A stretch of DNA of 64,000 bases from Daucus carota subsp. sativus (lineage: Eukaryota; Streptophyta; Magnoliopsida; Apiales; Apiaceae), in assembly GCF_001625215.2 (NCBI RefSeq), contig NC_030387.2:40943606-41007605 (forward strand), written 5' to 3'. Positions 55,340 to 64,000 of the stretch are shown one piece after another (the first letter of the stretch is position 1; every line of letters starts with the position of its first letter). The notes beneath the pieces are model-generated. The model saw nothing but the letters and a program-made list of their open reading frames with translations. It had not been told where the DNA came from and searched no databases. A program made the position numbers and the translations under genes.

Positions 55340-58300
55340 TCAGATGTCAAGACCACCCTCTGCACTTGGCCTTTTCTTTTTTGCTTCCGAGTCTTTCACA
55401 TCCTTTAGCCGATAAAAGTGAGGAGCAATCTCGACCAGCCACTCTGGTTTCAATTCAGTTACCTGGCGCATGTACTCTTTAGTTGTGAGTACTAGTTCAT
55501 GGTAGACAACCAGTTTTGGAAATTTCAATGCTAATCCAGAACTCGGATGGATATGAGCAGTCTGACTATATTTAAAAGTTTTGTACGATTCATTCTTCTG
55601 CAGCCTTGCAGAGTTTGGAAAGTATCCTGATGTAATGGCTTTCTGTATAGCTTCCAAATCACCAGGATCGGATGTCAATTCAATTTCAACACGCTCCAAT
55701 AATCCAGCCAACTGTTCTCGTATGTCTCTAGCACGCTTCATGCTCTTGACCTGAACATAGTTCTCGTAGCACCACTGATGTGAGTAGTCATTTTCCTTCC
55801 ATGACCTGTAAACATTAAGTAATGCGACATGATCTCCAACATTACCAGTATAAAACAGCTTTCTGGCATTGTCTGCATGAACCAATTTTTTCTTAGGACG
55901 ATAAAATATCAAACTTCCTGTCGAAAGCATTGCAGCTATTGATATGATCTCTTCAGAACACTTGTACTTATCAGATGCAATAATCATCTTAGATAGCATG
56001 GGATCGAGAGGAAACTCAGCCATTTTTCTACCTACTTTTGTTAGCTCACCCTTTCTATTTAGTGCTCCCAGAGCATATAAAAGCTTCAAAGCTTGCAACA
56101 AACATTCTTGTGCTGGTGGGTCCATGAAGTCGAACTCTGACACGTCACTAATGCCTAGGCTCTTTAAACTAAGAACAACATTAGCAAGGTTGGTTCTCTG
56201 AATCTCTGGGACAGTATTATCTTCCATGTCATGACGATAGTTGTGGAGAGTGTAGAGTCGAAAGCATTTTCCAGGCCCTGTTCGACCAGACCGGCCAGCC
56301 CTTTGATTTGCAGATGCTTTGGAGATAGGTGTTACCAATAAGGACTCCATGCCTGTACGAGGATTGTAAGATTTTATCTTCACAAAACCTGAATCTATGA
56401 CATGCTTTATCCCATCAATTGTCAATGATGTTTCTGCAATATTTGTTGCCAGAACAACTTTCCGCGCACCCTCTGGAGCAGGCTCAAATATTTTGGCTTG
56501 CTGCTCTGTTGGAAGGTTTGCATATATTGGGCATATAATCAGCTCTGCAATTTTTGTTCCCAGACTTTTAGTCCGTTGCTTAAGAATCTCCTCAGCCGAC
56601 TCAATTTCCTCCTGACCAGTAAGAAAGACCAGTATATCACCATCTCCGGGGGATTCAGTGACATGAATATGAAGAATAGTAACAATTGCTGCATCCAAGT
56701 AATCAGCTTCCGGGGCTTTCGTGTAATGAATTTCAACAGGAAAGCTTCTGCCAGGCACTTTAAAGATTGGAGCACTATCAAAATAATCACTGAACCTCAC
56801 CGCATCAAGAGTTGCACTTGAGATGATCAACTTAAGATCAGGACGAAACCGAGCAATATCCTTAACTAAACCAAACAACACGTCAGTGCACACCGTTCTT
56901 TCATGAGCCTCATCCACTATCACCACGCTGTAACTTGAAAGATCAGGCTCCCCAAGAAACTCTCGAAGTAACATTCCATCTGTCATGTATTTGATAACTG
57001 TTTTCTCAGAAGTGCAGTCTTCAAAGCGGATGGCATAACCAACCTCATGCCCAAGTTTAACTCCCATTTCTTGAGACGCTCTGGCAGCTACACTCATAGC
57101 AGCAACTCGTCGAGGCTGTGTACATCCAATCTTTCCGTGTTTTGTATAACCAGCCTCATGGAGATACTGGGGTATCTGAGTAGTCTTTCCAGAACCAGTC
57201 TCCCCAACAACAACAAGAACCTGGTGTTTTTCTATAGCTTGCAGCAATTCCTCCCGATATGGATAAACAGGTAATAATTTCCTATCACTCTGAAGCTTCT
57301 CAAACGCTGATCTTGCTACAGATTTGTTGGTCAGCTCATTACATAGCTCTTCATCATAGATTTCACCACGAATCAATTCATCGCGTACAAACTCAATCTG
57401 GTTCTCAAAAATAAGCTCATATTCAGACATCGGCTTTTTATCTTTTGATCCAAATTTCATGATTGCCTTGTTAACCTGATAATCCTCCCATGCTTTTTGT
57501 TCCGCAAATGGCTGCATCCTGTCATCAGCCTTTACCTCCCTGTAACGCTCCAATGCCACAGAAAATCTCTTCTCCTGATTCACTCTACCTTCTTGATCAT
57601 AAGCATCAGGCATTCTGTACTCATCAATTTCATCAGCCTCGTGACCTTGCTTCTTAACGAGTTCACATAACTGCTTCTTGTAACTTAGTTCGCATTGTTC
57701 TGCTTCAGTCAATTTCTCGCCCTCCAACAGACACAAATCATCTTGCATCTGCTCTATCTTTTTTGTCACCCTTTTCTTGGTATAGTTAAACCTAGAAACT
57801 TTCCTCAAAGCCCCAAAATCATCTCTTGCCAAGGCCTTACCTCTCCTGCTCCCCTCTTCATCCTCTTCCCCTCTAACTTTCGACTCAATCAGCTTCCTCT
57901 TTGCACCTGCCTCCCGAGCCCTTATCCGTTGCTCAAATTCCTCCCTCTCCCTCTGATCACGCAGCCTCTCTTCCTCCTCCCCGGACTCAGAACCCCCTTC
58001 ATCCTTAACAATCTTCTTTCTTTTAGGCACAACATCCTCCTCATCCGCATCATCCTCAAACTCAACTCTCTTCCTAAAACACTTCTTTCCCGAAACCTCA
58101 CCAACATTATCATCATCATCATCATCATTATCATTATCACTCTCTAAGAGAGTATACATCCTCTGCTTCTGGGCCAGCATAACCGCCTCCCTTTCTCGTC
58201 GATTATAAACATTTTCTCCGACCTCCCTCGTATCAAATTTATCAAACAACTCTCGTGCAAAAGCACGCAATGCATCATCATCACAGCCCTTCAAATCATC

Positions 58301-58435
58301 CTTAACAGAATCAACAATATCAGCAGGTGATTTAGCGTTCTTGGAAACACTAACAACATATTGCACAAGCATAGACTCTGAATATCCTAAACACATTAAT
58401 TTATCCGAAACCCATAATTTCAAATCACTAGCCAT
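55340..58435 (-). CDS. DEAH-box pre-mRNA-splicing RNA helicase (PRP2/ESP3-like), 1031 aa
   Basis: A single uninterrupted exon. The ATG at 58435 (MASDLKLWVSDKL) matches the usual start of plant DEAH1/PRP2-like proteins; the longer frame depends on TTG. DEAH helicases of this group remodel the spliceosome before the first catalytic step. The N-terminus has a PWI-like helical segment, then a charged region with an acidic run (DNDNDDDDDDN) and Arg/Glu-rich coiled coil. The helicase core follows: Walker A GETGSGKT near residue 410, DEAH near 508, SAT near 541, TNIAETSLT, and motif VI QRAGRSGRTGPG near 710. After the core come the winged-helix, ratchet (HA2) and OB domains ending ...KKKRPSAEGGLDI. 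Length is normal and no lesion is seen. Confidence 0.96.
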   Translation of the reverse strand: MASDLKLWVSDKLMCLGYSESMLVQYVVSVSKNAKSPADIVDSVKDDLKGCDDDALRAFARELFDKFDTREVGENVYNRREREAVMLAQKQRMYTLLESDNDNDDDDDDNVGEVSGKKCFRKRVEFEDDADEEDVVPKRKKIVKDEGGSESGEEEERLRDQREREEFEQRIRAREAGAKRKLIESKVRGEEDEEGSRRGKALARDDFGALRKVSRFNYTKKRVTKKIEQMQDDLCLLEGEKLTEAEQCELSYKKQLCELVKKQGHEADEIDEYRMPDAYDQEGRVNQEKRFSVALERYREVKADDRMQPFAEQKAWEDYQVNKAIMKFGSKDKKPMSEYELIFENQIEFVRDELIRGEIYDEELCNELTNKSVARSAFEKLQSDRKLLPVYPYREELLQAIEKHQVLVVVGETGSGKTTQIPQYLHEAGYTKHGKIGCTQPRRVAAMSVAARASQEMGVKLGHEVGYAIRFEDCTSEKTVIKYMTDGMLLREFLGEPDLSSYSVVIVDEAHERTVCTDVLFGLVKDIARFRPDLKLIISSATLDAVRFSDYFDSAPIFKVPGRSFPVEIHYTKAPEADYLDAAIVTILHIHVTESPGDGDILVFLTGQEEIESAEEILKQRTKSLGTKIAELIICPIYANLPTEQQAKIFEPAPEGARKVVLATNIAETSLTIDGIKHVIDSGFVKIKSYNPRTGMESLLVTPISKASANQRAGRSGRTGPGKCFRLYTLHNYRHDMEDNTVPEIQRTNLANVVLSLKSLGISDVSEFDFMDPPAQECLLQALKLLYALGALNRKGELTKVGRKMAEFPLDPMLSKMIIASDKYKCSEEIISIAAMLSTGSLIFYRPKKKLVHADNARKLFYTGNVGDHVALLNVYRSWKENDYSHQWCYENYVQVKSMKRARDIREQLAGLLERVEIELTSDPGDLEAIQKAITSGYFPNSARLQKNESYKTFKYSQTAHIHPSSGLALKFPKLVVYHELVLTTKEYMRQVTELKPEWLVEIAPHFYRLKDVKDSEAKKKRPSAEGGLDI

Positions 58436-59398
58436 GCAAACAGTTATTAAAATCACAAAATTCCTTGATCGAAACAAATATAACGTCTATATTTTAAATA
58501 AAAAACGTATGCTAAAAAAAGCTGATTGCATTATAAAGAGATTACCAGAAAAAAGAAGCTAAAGGGACTGCCTGATTATCGAATAATATAAGATTGGGAC
58601 CTTCCTCGGACACCTTAGAATACCAACGAAGCTGTGAGAAGAATAATCAAGAAGAGGAGATGAAAGACACAATATATAAGTAGAACATGAAAACTCGGAT
58701 AAAATTATATTCCTGCTCGGACTATATATGCCCTGCTCTGGTCAAATAATTCGCGCCCTACTGAGAATTTATTCCCGTAGCCTCCAAGTTATTAAAGCTG
58801 CCTTTTGTATTGTTGGTCTGTTTTTTAACAAACTGAATTTCAATTTTTACAGAAACTCGTAAATTTCAATATCAAATCTCACCAAAAATATTATCTTTTA
58901 ACGTTATCAAAAATATTATCGGACAGTTATTTGATTTCTACTACAATAATTTTTGTATCAACATTTTTTCCAATAACTCAACAATTTTTAACAATATTTC
59001 GAAACAGAGCCTAAATAGGTTTTTTTTTTTTTTTGAATAAAAGACAAATTTCATTAATACGAAATGTCATACAAAAGAGTCTCCAACAATACATCTGGAG
59101 GAGACGTAAACACCTTTTGAAAATCTAGAGAACAGGGTAATTTAGCTACGAGAAGAGCTACTCCATTCGCTTGTCGTTTAACAAATGAAACTGAATAACC
59201 TGACTTCGAATTTAAAATAGGTCTTTTAAAAAGCACCCCAAAAAAAACACTGTACACAACTTTCATGAAGGTGCAATGAACCTAGACAAAAGACAAAGCA
59301 TGACTCATCCTATTCCTATCTTTCAACGATCACATTATTATCTCCTTATTTTATAATTTTCTTTCGCTGGTTTTAATCTTTTAACAAAATTCATCATC
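58436..59398. other. Divergent promoter region between DEAH and TauD-like genes
   Basis: Promoter DNA for both genes, with a LINE 3' fragment at about 59020-59280 in the middle. I see no other gene. Confidence 0.6.
59020..59280 (-). mobile_element. 5'-truncated LINE fragment with RNase H-like end and poly(A)
   Basis: On the minus strand an open stretch (59266-59054) reads GYSVSFVKRQANGVALLVAK, then PPDVLLETLLYD. This is the pattern (V..V.R..N.VAH.LA.... PP.....L..D) of the RNase H-like domain at the end of plant LINE ORF2 proteins. About 20 nt after its stop is a run of 14-15 A on the minus strand (T at 59020-59034). A clear target duplication was not found. Confidence 0.65.
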
Positions 59399-61117
59399 AT
59401 GTCAACTGAAAGCTTGTTCATACCAGTTAAACTGCCTCAACAAAAACACTACAACAATGGCATCACCTTCCCGGCTGTTCTGTCACCAAACCCTGAAAAA
59501 TTATCCAACAACACAGTTCCTTTTTCCAGTGTTTTACAGGCTATAAAATCATCAGCAGCAGCCCTGGAAAGTCTTCTTAGTGAAACAGGGGCGATCCTGT
59601 TCAAGGGCTTCCCGGTTGTGTCAGCTTCTGATTTCAATGATGTTGTCGAGGCTTTCGGGTTTCTTGAGCTGCCTTATGTTGGTGGCGCCGCCCCGCGGAG
59701 TAATGTCGTGGGACGGGTCTTTACGGCTAATGAGTCTCCTCCTGATCAGAAGATTCCGTTTCATCATGAAATGGCTCAGGTACATCCTGCTCCGATACAA
59801 ACCTTCTTAAAATATATAATAAAAAAAAAAATCTTTAATGCTCCCTTCATTATTTATATATAATTGTTTTGAGATTAGCTAGAAAAGTCAAACAACCTGT
59901 ATAAAAAACAGAGGACCGCGTTAGAATATGCTTTCGACTTAAAAGTTAAAAATCACTTAAATTCTTAATATAAACTACATGTTATACGATTGTACAAATT
60001 TCATAATGTGCTTATATTGCTATCCCTGTGTGCTTGTGTACAATGATTGTAATAGGTACTTGTATTAATCTACTAAGAATCTAGGTTATTTGGCATGCTT
60101 AAGCACAATTTATGAATGTAGTTTTAGCTTTTATCATAGTTGAGCACTTTCTTGGCGCATACTGTATATAGGTATTAGGTTCTAGCAATTTTGCTCAGTA
60201 GTGTGGTTGAATATATGGTATTGTTAGTGAATAGCACGTTGTATTTTAGTAATTTGTATTGAAAGTGTTTCGGTTCTGGTCATATTGGGCGAAACTTAGT
60301 GAATCCTTTGTGATAGGTACCCGAGTTCCCGGCCAAATTGTTCTTCTTTTGTGAAGTAGAACCAGGTAGCGGAGGAGAAACACCTATTGTTCTTAGCCAT
60401 ATTATTTATGAGAGGATGAAGGACAAGTACCCGGACTTTGTTGAAAAATTGGAAGATACCGGATTGATCTACACAAGAGTGCTGGGAGAAGATGATGATC
60501 CTTCGTCTCCAATTGGCCGTGGCTGGAAATCTACGTTTTTGACCAAAGACAAGAGCGTTGCTGAGGAAAGGTTTGTAGTTTCGACCTTATTACTTCTAGT
60601 TTGAAGTTCATATATTCTAGATGTCACTGGATGAAACTTCTCGGAACAAAAACTAATAATGGAATGATGTACTAATCAATTTTTAGAAAAAAATTATAGA
60701 CCTAGTAGAGATCATAAAGTGTAGAGTAATTCACGTATATATTGGGTGATTAACAGAGCTGCTAAGCTGGGGATGAAGTTGGAGTGGATGGAGGATTCAG
60801 TGAAGACTATAATGGGTCCAATTCCAGCAATCAAATACGACAAGGAAAGGCAACGCAAGATTTGGTTTAATAGCATGGTTGCTGCATATACCGGATGGAA
60901 AGATGCACGAAATGATCCTGTAAAAGCTGTCACATTCGGAGATGGTCAAGCATTGCCAGCACATATTATCTACGACTGCTTGAGGATTCTTGATGAGGAA
61001 AGTGTTGCCATTCCTTGGCAGAAGGGGGATGTTCTGCTGCTGGATAATCTGGCTGTTCTGCACTCCAGAAGATCATTTGAACCGCCACGACGAGTGCTGG
61101 CATCACTTTGCAAGTGA
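59399..61117 (+). CDS. TauD/TfdA-family dioxygenase (clavaminate synthase-like), 331 aa, three exons
   Basis: Exons are 59399-59779, 60317-60570 and 60757-61117, a total of 996 nt in frame with GT-AG introns. It closely resembles the plant clavaminate synthase-like proteins of the At3g21360 type, Fe(II)/2-oxoglutarate oxygenases whose plant substrate is not known. Likely iron ligands are His122 and Glu124 in FHHEMAQ and His314 in LAVLHSRRSF; the nearby RR (323-324) may bind 2-oxoglutarate. Other family landmarks are GAILFKGFP, ELPYVGGAAPRSNV, GSGGETPIVLS and the C-terminal PPRRVLASLCK. Length is normal and there is no transit peptide evident. Confidence 0.96.
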
Positions 61118-61262
61118 AACGAGGTGGAGTTACTCCCACAGGCACCAGTGTGCTCCTCACTCTGTATGTGCCTGACTGGCCATTGATGTTATATATAGTT
61201 TTCTCTGAATCAGAATGACATTTTGATGCATGTTGAGCCATATATAACCAAACCAAACCAAA
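61118..61262. other. 3' flank of the dioxygenase gene
   Basis: Probable 3' UTR, including a short AACCAAACC repeat. Confidence 0.5.
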
Positions 61263-61380
61263 CATACTCAGTATATCCCGCTTAGAGCAGGGTCTGAGGA
61301 GGGTAAGATGTACGCAGCCTTGCCCCTACCCTTAAAGTAGAGAGGCTGTTTCCGTGAAGACCCCCGACTTAGTGCACAAT
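61263..61380 (+). mobile_element. SINE fragment of a widespread plant type
   Basis: The words ATCCCGCTTAGAGCAGGGTC, GAGGGTAAGATGTACGCAGC and AGAGAGGCTGTTTCCGTGAA, and then GACCCCCGACT, match a tRNA-related repeat seen in many dicot genomes (Au-SINE-like in my recollection). It is short and has no clear tail, so it is probably a partial copy. Confidence 0.6.
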
Positions 61381-61446
61381 AAATAAAATAGTGTGTGCTA
61401 TAATAAGAATATAATACCTTAGCCCATGGCTTTCTTCACACGGGAC

Positions 61447-61940
61447 TTACCTAAACAGTTCTGTTTGTCGACGATGGGTGATAATGATCTGAAACGGAGA
61501 TATCAAACCGGATAAGAACCGCCATTTCACACTTTCTTGAATTATGTAAGCCATCCATGTCGATTCTCTTTTATCCACGCAAATCCTTCGATGAACCAAA
61601 ATCCGGGGATGAACCAAAATCCGGGATGACGCATTGATACGCATTGTTGAGTAAATCTGAAGTAGAAAACATGCATGGCCTTTTCTTTCAATCTCCGAAT
61701 TTCCACCACTTGAATTGAGTAAATCTTGATCGTTACGAGCAGTGAAAAGGATAGAAGCAGTTTCATCACCAACAAGACACTCAGACACGCGAGTCTTCCT
61801 AAGAGAAGGAATCTTAGATTGACCCTTCTTCAACACATCTTCACTACTCACAACCTTAACCACAACGTTGTGCCCCTGAGTCCCCGGTTTCAAAGCATCC
61901 ACCTTCACAAAAACCGCCTTCCTCGAGTGAGGGTGATTGA
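61447..61940 (-). pseudogene. OB-fold single-strand nucleic-acid-binding protein (At4g28440-like), degraded
   Basis: The minus-strand frame reads KAVFVKVDALKPGTQGHNVV, VLKKGQSKIPSLRKTRVSEC and LVGDETASILFTARNDQ, the first half of the plant OB-fold family typified by At4g28440. There is no start Met; an in-frame stop lies just upstream of the matching part. After ARNDQ the similarity fades, with scraps such as RICVDKRES, and a 19-bp direct duplication (CCGGATTTTGGTTCATC-type) near 61597-61632. Normal members are about 150 aa. It could still be one exon of a longer gene, but the lost second half argues for a pseudogene. Confidence 0.75.
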
Positions 61941-64000
61941 ATTAAATATAAATTATGTGCATATTTGACTATTGCTAAAAATGTAGAAAAACGTTGTTTA
62001 CTACTCCGTCATAACATATCTTTCCTTAATTTAATTTGTGCATATATGTTAATGTATAATGCAAACCAAGTCAGATTTTAAGGCTGCTAAACTACCAACG
62101 ACAATCTGTCTGATCGATGAATCCTCTGATATCAGGTACTGCGTAGTTGGAATTCAGATGTTTAACACCAAAATTTAGGAGATTGAGCCATACCATATAC
62201 ACGTCTGGTCGATGAATTCTATGATACTTTGGTAGTTAGGATTTTATCTCATTCCACTAATTTAAAAAGAGAAGAAGGAAAAGAAATTGAATTTAGGAGA
62301 TTGAGCCATACCATATACATGTCCAATTCATGAATTCTCTAATACTTTGCTAGTTAGCAATTTTATCTCATTCCACTAATTTAAAAAGAGAAAAAGGGAA
62401 AAAAAATTAATTGTTTTTGTCCTTTTTCGTTTTGAGATATCTAATCCAATTTTTTATATTTCAAAATTTATCAAATATAATAAAATTTTATAATATAAAA
62501 ATCAACTACTCCCGTTATTTTTATTTATTGTACTTATTTTATATATTAAATATCAACTGGTCATATCATTACCTTTATTTTTATTACCTTTTCACTCTTA
62601 CTTTAATATATTTTTTAATTTCATTCTAACTCAAATTTAAACATTTAAATGGCACGAAGGGAATATAAATAATTAATTGCTAACTATTTCAAACAAAGCA
62701 TATACTGTAAGCTTTCGAGAAGAAAAAGTATCATAACAGTAATTAAGCAACCCGGTCAGCTACCTGTCTTTGACTTTTTTCACTTTGCTTTATTTCTTTC
62801 AAGACTTCACTGTAAATACACATTTGCACGTGAGATTAGACTTAACCTGTGAAAATAATCGTGTGATTAGAAAAGTTGATAATGACTTTCTTGCACTGTG
62901 TCTATTTCTTTAACTTTGCTTTATACTGTGTATTTTATTTACTTAATGTTGGAGTTTCAACTTGCTTGTTTAATTATGATGAATCTGCCTAATTAGTGAC
63001 CAGCTATGACATCTGTATGCATCTTTTCGTTTATTTATATGTAAAGTTTAGGATAAGTTAGCCATTTTGATCAAAATAAAACTTTACCGTTTGTTTAAAG
63101 AGATGAGTATATGATTCCCCTCCCTATTAATAAAATATGTCTCTTTATAAATTGATATATTTATTTAGAGGGTTTTCTGTTTATTTTTGTATATGATGTG
63201 AGTTCATATTAGTGATTCGTGGTACTTATTCATTGTCAGCTATACGTGATAAAAAAAAGTTTATATTATTCATAATATTTATGTTCGTTATTCGTGATAC
63301 CTGAGCAGAAATTTATGACATCATAACACTCATGATTGTGCGTGCACACGATGAATTATAACTTTTAAAAAAAATTATATATTATCTGTATTATAATTAT
63401 TGAATTATCCTCTTGATCATTATTAATCCTGATACGTAAATTTATAAAAAAATACAAAATAATCAACCATTTAAAAATCGTTAAAATTCAGGTGCTAAAA
63501 TATTGTGTGCCTGTGGGGTGGGTAGGTGTCATGTCCTTTATTGCACAACTGGCAAAACCCTCTAGCCCTCCTGCAAAAAAGGATCATACAAAATCACTTA
63601 TTCACTTCCCCTCATTAATAAAATACTAGTACTACTTCAGACTAGAGTAGCATCACTCCCAAAGTTAATGAATAATTTATAATTAATTTTCTTTTTTCTC
63701 CCAGTTTTTCTTTTCAGCAAACAGATGTACTATCTGATTTTCTGAAGATGTTATTTGTAAACCAAACACTGGTGTAGTAATGTCTCCTTTTCCAGGACTG
63801 AAGCTAATAAAGTTGATGTTAGTAGGTTAGGATTAAGGACAAGGGGGATGTTTTGGGGGATTGTGCTAACAAACCTAATTAGCCTGTTAGTTTAAGAAAC
63901 CAGATGTTACTAGATGCATGATTCTAGATAGAGGTGACACACATACTGTAGATGAAATGAAACACAGAGTTCCTCTTGGTATACAACACTGTTGTACAAA
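61941..64000. other. AT-rich intergenic DNA to the window end
   Basis: Apart from the tandem duplication at 62172-62407 I see no gene or recognised element. The last 400 bp are less AT-rich and could belong to the promoter of a gene outside the window. Confidence 0.55.
62172..62407 (+). repeat. Two-copy tandem duplication, 118-bp period
   Basis: AATTTAGGAGATTGAGCC starts at 62172 and 62290. Both copies run through ACCATATACA, ATGAATTCT, TATCTCATTCCACTAATTT and AAAAAGAGAA. They are about 85-90% identical by eye. Confidence 0.85.

Noticed and set aside
57695-58147. Plus-strand open frame of 150 codons
   Set aside because: Antisense shadow of the acidic, low-complexity N-terminal region of the DEAH helicase.
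1-64000. CRISPR array, operon or prokaryotic system
   Set aside because: Introns, retrotransposons and plant gene families show nuclear plant DNA; the regular repeats present are tandem duplications or motif clusters without spacers.

Overview
This is nuclear DNA from a eudicot plant. The genes have GT-AG introns, the protein families are plant-specific (CASP-like, MYBS/KUA1-type MYB, DUF761, cytokinin HPt), and the intergenic DNA is AT-rich and full of plant transposons. An asterid, possibly an Apiaceae species, is my guess from the look of the repeats; I cannot establish it from the sequence alone.

Layout. Positions 1-22275 are two large Ty1-copia retrotransposons of the SIRE/Maximus type (about 985-bp LTRs, iMet-tRNA primer site, gag, pol and an extra long 3' ORF) in head-to-head orientation. 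The left copy (minus strand) runs off the window edge. The right copy (plus strand) lacks its 5' LTR and primer site here. Its internal region starts exactly where the left copy's 5' LTR ends, which is best explained by the left element having inserted just downstream of the right element's primer site. From 22276 to 32757 there is gene-poor DNA with a 2-kb poly(A)-tailed retroposon bounded by a 15-bp target duplication, MITEs, a broken patatin fragment, a possible OB-fold (RPA-like) fragment and a Helitron-type 3' end.

Genes from 33 kb onward: a DUF6598-like gene (split by a 1-nt frameshift) with a Tourist-like MITE in its promoter; a non-autonomous hAT element; a CASP-like membrane protein (minus strand, 3 exons); a DUF761 protein; a MYBS3/KUA1-type single-MYB repressor (3 exons, with tandem repeats in intron 1 and a tandem duplication in exon 3); a tandem dimer of hAT derivatives; a histidine phosphotransfer protein (6 exons); an intronless DEAH-box splicing helicase (minus strand); a TauD/clavaminate-synthase-like dioxygenase (3 exons); and an OB-fold pseudogene.

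The host genes are ordinary, unrelated single-copy-type plant genes, and I see no cluster or shared pathway. The HPt protein (cytokinin phosphorelay) and the MYB repressor are both regulators, but nothing links them. The unusual content is the mobile DNA: the nested head-to-head SIRE pair, a short CAACTGAT-type motif spread through that retrotransposon family, the hAT dimer with a shared target-site duplication, the 2-kb retroposon that may carry a retained intron, and the splice-donor copies in the MYB intron.
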